Positions 62,097-64,000 of a stretch of 64,000 bases of DNA are shown piece after piece. The notes below the pieces were generated by a model. It was not told the origin of the DNA. It ran no database searches and saw only the letters and a program-made list of their open reading frames with translations. The translations under genes were made by a program, and so were the position numbers. The number at the start of each line of letters is the position of its first letter. The first letter of the stretch is position 1. Source of the DNA: Salicibibacter cibarius (GTDB lineage: Bacteria > Bacillota > Bacilli > Bacillales > Marinococcaceae); the NCBI RefSeq assembly GCF_016495725.1, contig NZ_CP054705.1:2542001-2606000 (forward strand), in the 5' to 3' direction.

Positions 62097-63548
62097 ATGC
62101 AAGCGGATACAAAAAATGTTGTGGAACGGGTTTCGCAAATAATAGAGAGCCAGAAAGAAAAATTTACAGCAATTAGCGATCAGATTTGGGAATTCGCTGA
62201 AGTCAGGTTTGAAGAAAATGAGTCGTCTGAATGTTTGGCATCCTTCATGGAAGAACAGGACTTTCACATCGAACGGGGCGTAGCAGGGATTCCAACCGCC
62301 TTTACGGCAACTTCCGGAACATCAGGACCTGTCATCGCGATATTGGGAGAATTTGATGCTCTCCCCGGTCTCAGCCAAAAAGCCGGGAAAACATCAAAAG
62401 AGCCGATTCAATCAGAAGCCCCCGGCCATGGATGCGGGCATAATTTGTTGGGGGTAGGAGGAATTGCTGCTGCTGTAGCAGTACGAACCTACATGGAAGA
62501 ACAAGGTCTGGAAGGAACGATTCGCTATTACGGCTGTCCGGCTGAGGAAAGTGGTTATGGAAAAACGTATATGGTCAAGGCAGGCCTTTTTGAAGATGTG
62601 GATGCGGCCTTCTCTTGGCACCCGCATTATATGAACAGGCTTTTCAATGGTCCGACGCTTGCTGTCGTTCATGCTCATTTTACATTTAAGGGGGTAAGCT
62701 CTCATGCAGCAGCTTCACCGGAACTTGGGAGAAGTGCCCTAGATGCGGTGGAATTGATGAATGTTGGCGTGAATTATATGCGTGAACATATGCCGGATGA
62801 CGCTCGTGTTCACTATGCCATAACCAACACGGGAGGAATGTCGCCAAATGTTGTCCAACCAGAAGCAGAGGTTGCTTATTTTGTCCGGGCTCCTCAATCT
62901 GCACAGGCAAAAGAACTTTTTGAACGAGTGAAGAATATTGCCAAGGGTGCCTCTTTAATGACGGAAACAACAGTGGAACACCGTATCGAGGGCGCGTGCT
63001 CAAACCTTGTCTCTAATCGTGTCCTGGATCAGTTACTCCACCAAAATATGGCCGCTTTGGAAGAAGCTCATTTTACCGAGGAAGAACTCCGGACGAGCAA
63101 AGCCTTTTATGAAACACTTTCCGATAATGAGAAGCAAATGGCGGCATCACTTGTTGGCGAACAACAGGCAGCAGAATTGTCCGAGCGTCCGCTCATTCAT
63201 GAAGTTGCCCCATACAGCGAACCGAAGGCATCAAGCAAAGGAACAGGTTCTACAGACGTCGGAGATGTCAGCTGGGTGACGCCAACCACGCAATTAATGG
63301 CGGCAACCGAGGCCTTCGGAACGCCATTGCATACGTGGCAAGTCGTAGCTCAAGGACAAACGTCTTATGCAAAAAAAGGGATGCTATACGCCGGCAAAAG
63401 TCTGGCAAGCACTATCATCAATGCATTGCAAACACCCGATGTGTTAAGGGAAGCAAAAGAGGAGTTACACCGGCAAGGTGCCGGCGCGGACCAATATGAT
63501 TGTTTGCTGCCGGAAGAACAAGTACTTCCGCATATGCTGCATCAGTAA
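62097..63548 (+). CDS. M20 family amidohydrolase, AbgB-like
   Basis: A 483-residue zinc peptidase of the M20D group similar to AbgB, the catalytic subunit that cleaves p-aminobenzoyl-glutamate. It shows ILGEFDALPGLSQKAG near residue 85, the metal-ligand segment APGHGCGHNLLGVGG near 112, GCPAEESGYGKTYMVKAG near 145 with the catalytic Glu pair, SWHPHYMNRLF near 175, and KGTGSTDVGDVSWVTP near 380. AAAGGGTG lies upstream of the ATG. Substrate may be a different amide conjugate. It is followed by DUF3100, a common neighbour of AbgB-like enzymes. Confidence 0.92.
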   Translation: MQADTKNVVERVSQIIESQKEKFTAISDQIWEFAEVRFEENESSECLASFMEEQDFHIERGVAGIPTAFTATSGTSGPVIAILGEFDALPGLSQKAGKTSKEPIQSEAPGHGCGHNLLGVGGIAAAVAVRTYMEEQGLEGTIRYYGCPAEESGYGKTYMVKAGLFEDVDAAFSWHPHYMNRLFNGPTLAVVHAHFTFKGVSSHAAASPELGRSALDAVELMNVGVNYMREHMPDDARVHYAITNTGGMSPNVVQPEAEVAYFVRAPQSAQAKELFERVKNIAKGASLMTETTVEHRIEGACSNLVSNRVLDQLLHQNMAALEEAHFTEEELRTSKAFYETLSDNEKQMAASLVGEQQAAELSERPLIHEVAPYSEPKASSKGTGSTDVGDVSWVTPTTQLMAATEAFGTPLHTWQVVAQGQTSYAKKGMLYAGKSLASTIINALQTPDVLREAKEELHRQGAGADQYDCLLPEEQVLPHMLHQ

Positions 63549-63561
63549 ATTGCATTTGCGC

Positions 63562-63584
63562 GGGGTCAAGCTTTTGTTGACCCC
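63562..63584 (+). terminator. Hairpin between amidohydrolase and DUF3100 gene
   Basis: GGGGTCAA and TTGACCCC form a perfect 8-bp stem around a 7-base loop. Only a weak T tract follows, so it may attenuate or stabilise rather than stop transcription into the next gene. Confidence 0.55.
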
Positions 63585-63620
63585 TTACTGATTTTATTCC
63601 TAAATAAGGGGGGGAGAAAG

Positions 63621-64000
63621 ATGACGAGAAAACAAGAACCATTAGAATTTTGGAAGGATTGGCGTTTGTACTTTCTTATTTTATGTATTGTTCTTGTTGC
63701 AGAATTAGTCGGACCCATCGATTTTTCCGTTGGACCGGGTGTCATCTCACTGTTGCCTTTGCTCATCGCATTCGCAATCGGTTTTGGCCTGTATTTCACA
63801 CCGATTATAAAAGAAAAGCAATCAAAAAACGCCCAAAGCTTTGTTACTTTATCGATCAGTTTACTGGTCGCCAAAATAGGAGGAACGATCGGTCCGGCCA
63901 TCGATACAATTATGGAGGTAGGTCCGGCGTTATTGCTCCAGGAACTTGGAAATTTAGGTACAATTATCTTGGCACTTCCTATCGCTATATTAATTGGAGT
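63621..64000 (+). CDS. DUF3100 family membrane protein, partial
   Basis: The first ~126 residues of a membrane protein; the rest lies beyond the window. After a charged N-terminus (TRKQEPLEFWKDW) come hydrophobic helices with ILCIVLVAELVGPIDFSVGPG, then LLPLLIAFAIGFGL, then LVAKIGGTIGPAIDTIMEVGPALLLQELGNLG. That Gly-rich conserved segment is the reason for the DUF3100 call. It starts with ATG at 63621 after GGGGGGGAG. Family members often lie beside AbgB-like hydrolases and may import the aminoacyl conjugate, which is inference. Confidence 0.8.
   Translation, partial: MTRKQEPLEFWKDWRLYFLILCIVLVAELVGPIDFSVGPGVISLLPLLIAFAIGFGLYFTPIIKEKQSKNAQSFVTLSISLLVAKIGGTIGPAIDTIMEVGPALLLQELGNLGTIILALPIAILIG

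Overview
The window looks like chromosomal DNA of a Bacillota of the Bacillaceae type. The evidence is the strong AGGAGG-type ribosome sites, frequent TTG and GTG starts, sigma-A promoters of the form TTGACA-17-TAAAAT, cre-like operators, and moderate GC. The acidic binding proteins and the many TRAP transporters suggest a salt- or alkali-adapted species, for example a Salicibibacter-like genus. That placement is inference. I see no rRNA, tRNA, CRISPR array or intact transposase.

Nearly the whole window (1 to about 62 kb) is a catabolic region on the minus strand, so transcription runs from high to low coordinates. It holds tripartite and MFS transporters followed by CoA-thioester degradation genes. 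Reading with transcription: (i) 59.2-48.2 kb, an IclR-led operon with a PaaG-like isomerase, a pair of acyl-CoA dehydrogenases, an acyl-CoA ligase, thiolase, crotonase-fold enzymes, a nitronate-monooxygenase-like flavoprotein and two SDRs, ending in a terminator. (ii) 48.0-43.6 kb, a DctPQM TRAP transporter with a second, paralogous binding protein. (iii) 43.4-29.2 kb, an acyl-CoA dehydrogenase, an SDR, a 2,4-dienoyl-CoA-reductase-like SDR, a DctPQM transporter, two acyl-CoA ligases, another dehydrogenase, and an HMG-CoA-synthase-like/DUF35 protein with an SCP2-type thiolase and two hot-dog hydratase proteins. (iv) 28.5-19.1 kb, a TAXI-TRAP transporter, an ADP-forming acyl-CoA synthetase, an AidB-like dehydrogenase, an MFS carrier and an enoyl-CoA hydratase. 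(v) 19.0-15.2 kb, a flavoprotein, a thioesterase, a CaiB-type CoA-transferase with a damaged 5' end, and a dehydrogenase. (vi) 14.6-11.0 kb, thiolase, CaiB-type CoA-transferase and a Cat1-type CoA-transferase. (vii) 10.6-1 kb, a membrane protein, a crotonase plus a dehydrogenase pair, an acyl-CoA synthetase, an MFS exporter and a second TAXI-TRAP transporter cut by the window edge. At the right end a GAF/PucR-type regulator (minus) diverges from an AbgB-like M20 amidohydrolase and a DUF3100 membrane protein (plus).

Together the genes describe uptake of organic acids, CoA activation by ligases or CoA-transferases, and several beta-oxidation-like spirals. The paired dehydrogenases and paired MaoC proteins resemble those used on bulky or branched acyl-CoAs such as steroid or isoprenoid side chains, but no ring-cleavage genes are present, so the substrate is unknown.

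Three signals go beyond gene content. First, a shared control cassette: four sigma-A promoters of nearly identical layout, each followed at about +5 to +25 by a CcpA cre-like site, plus two well-spaced sigma-54 (-24/-12) promoters with palindromes about 90-105 bp upstream. Second, intergenic arrays of inverted-repeat units: four families differ in sequence but share a 51-53 bp period (about five DNA turns), and a fifth has a 21-bp period (two turns). Third, gene decay: two enoyl-CoA hydratase relics, a double-indel CoA-transferase, a small broken ORF and a shortened copy of a promoter.
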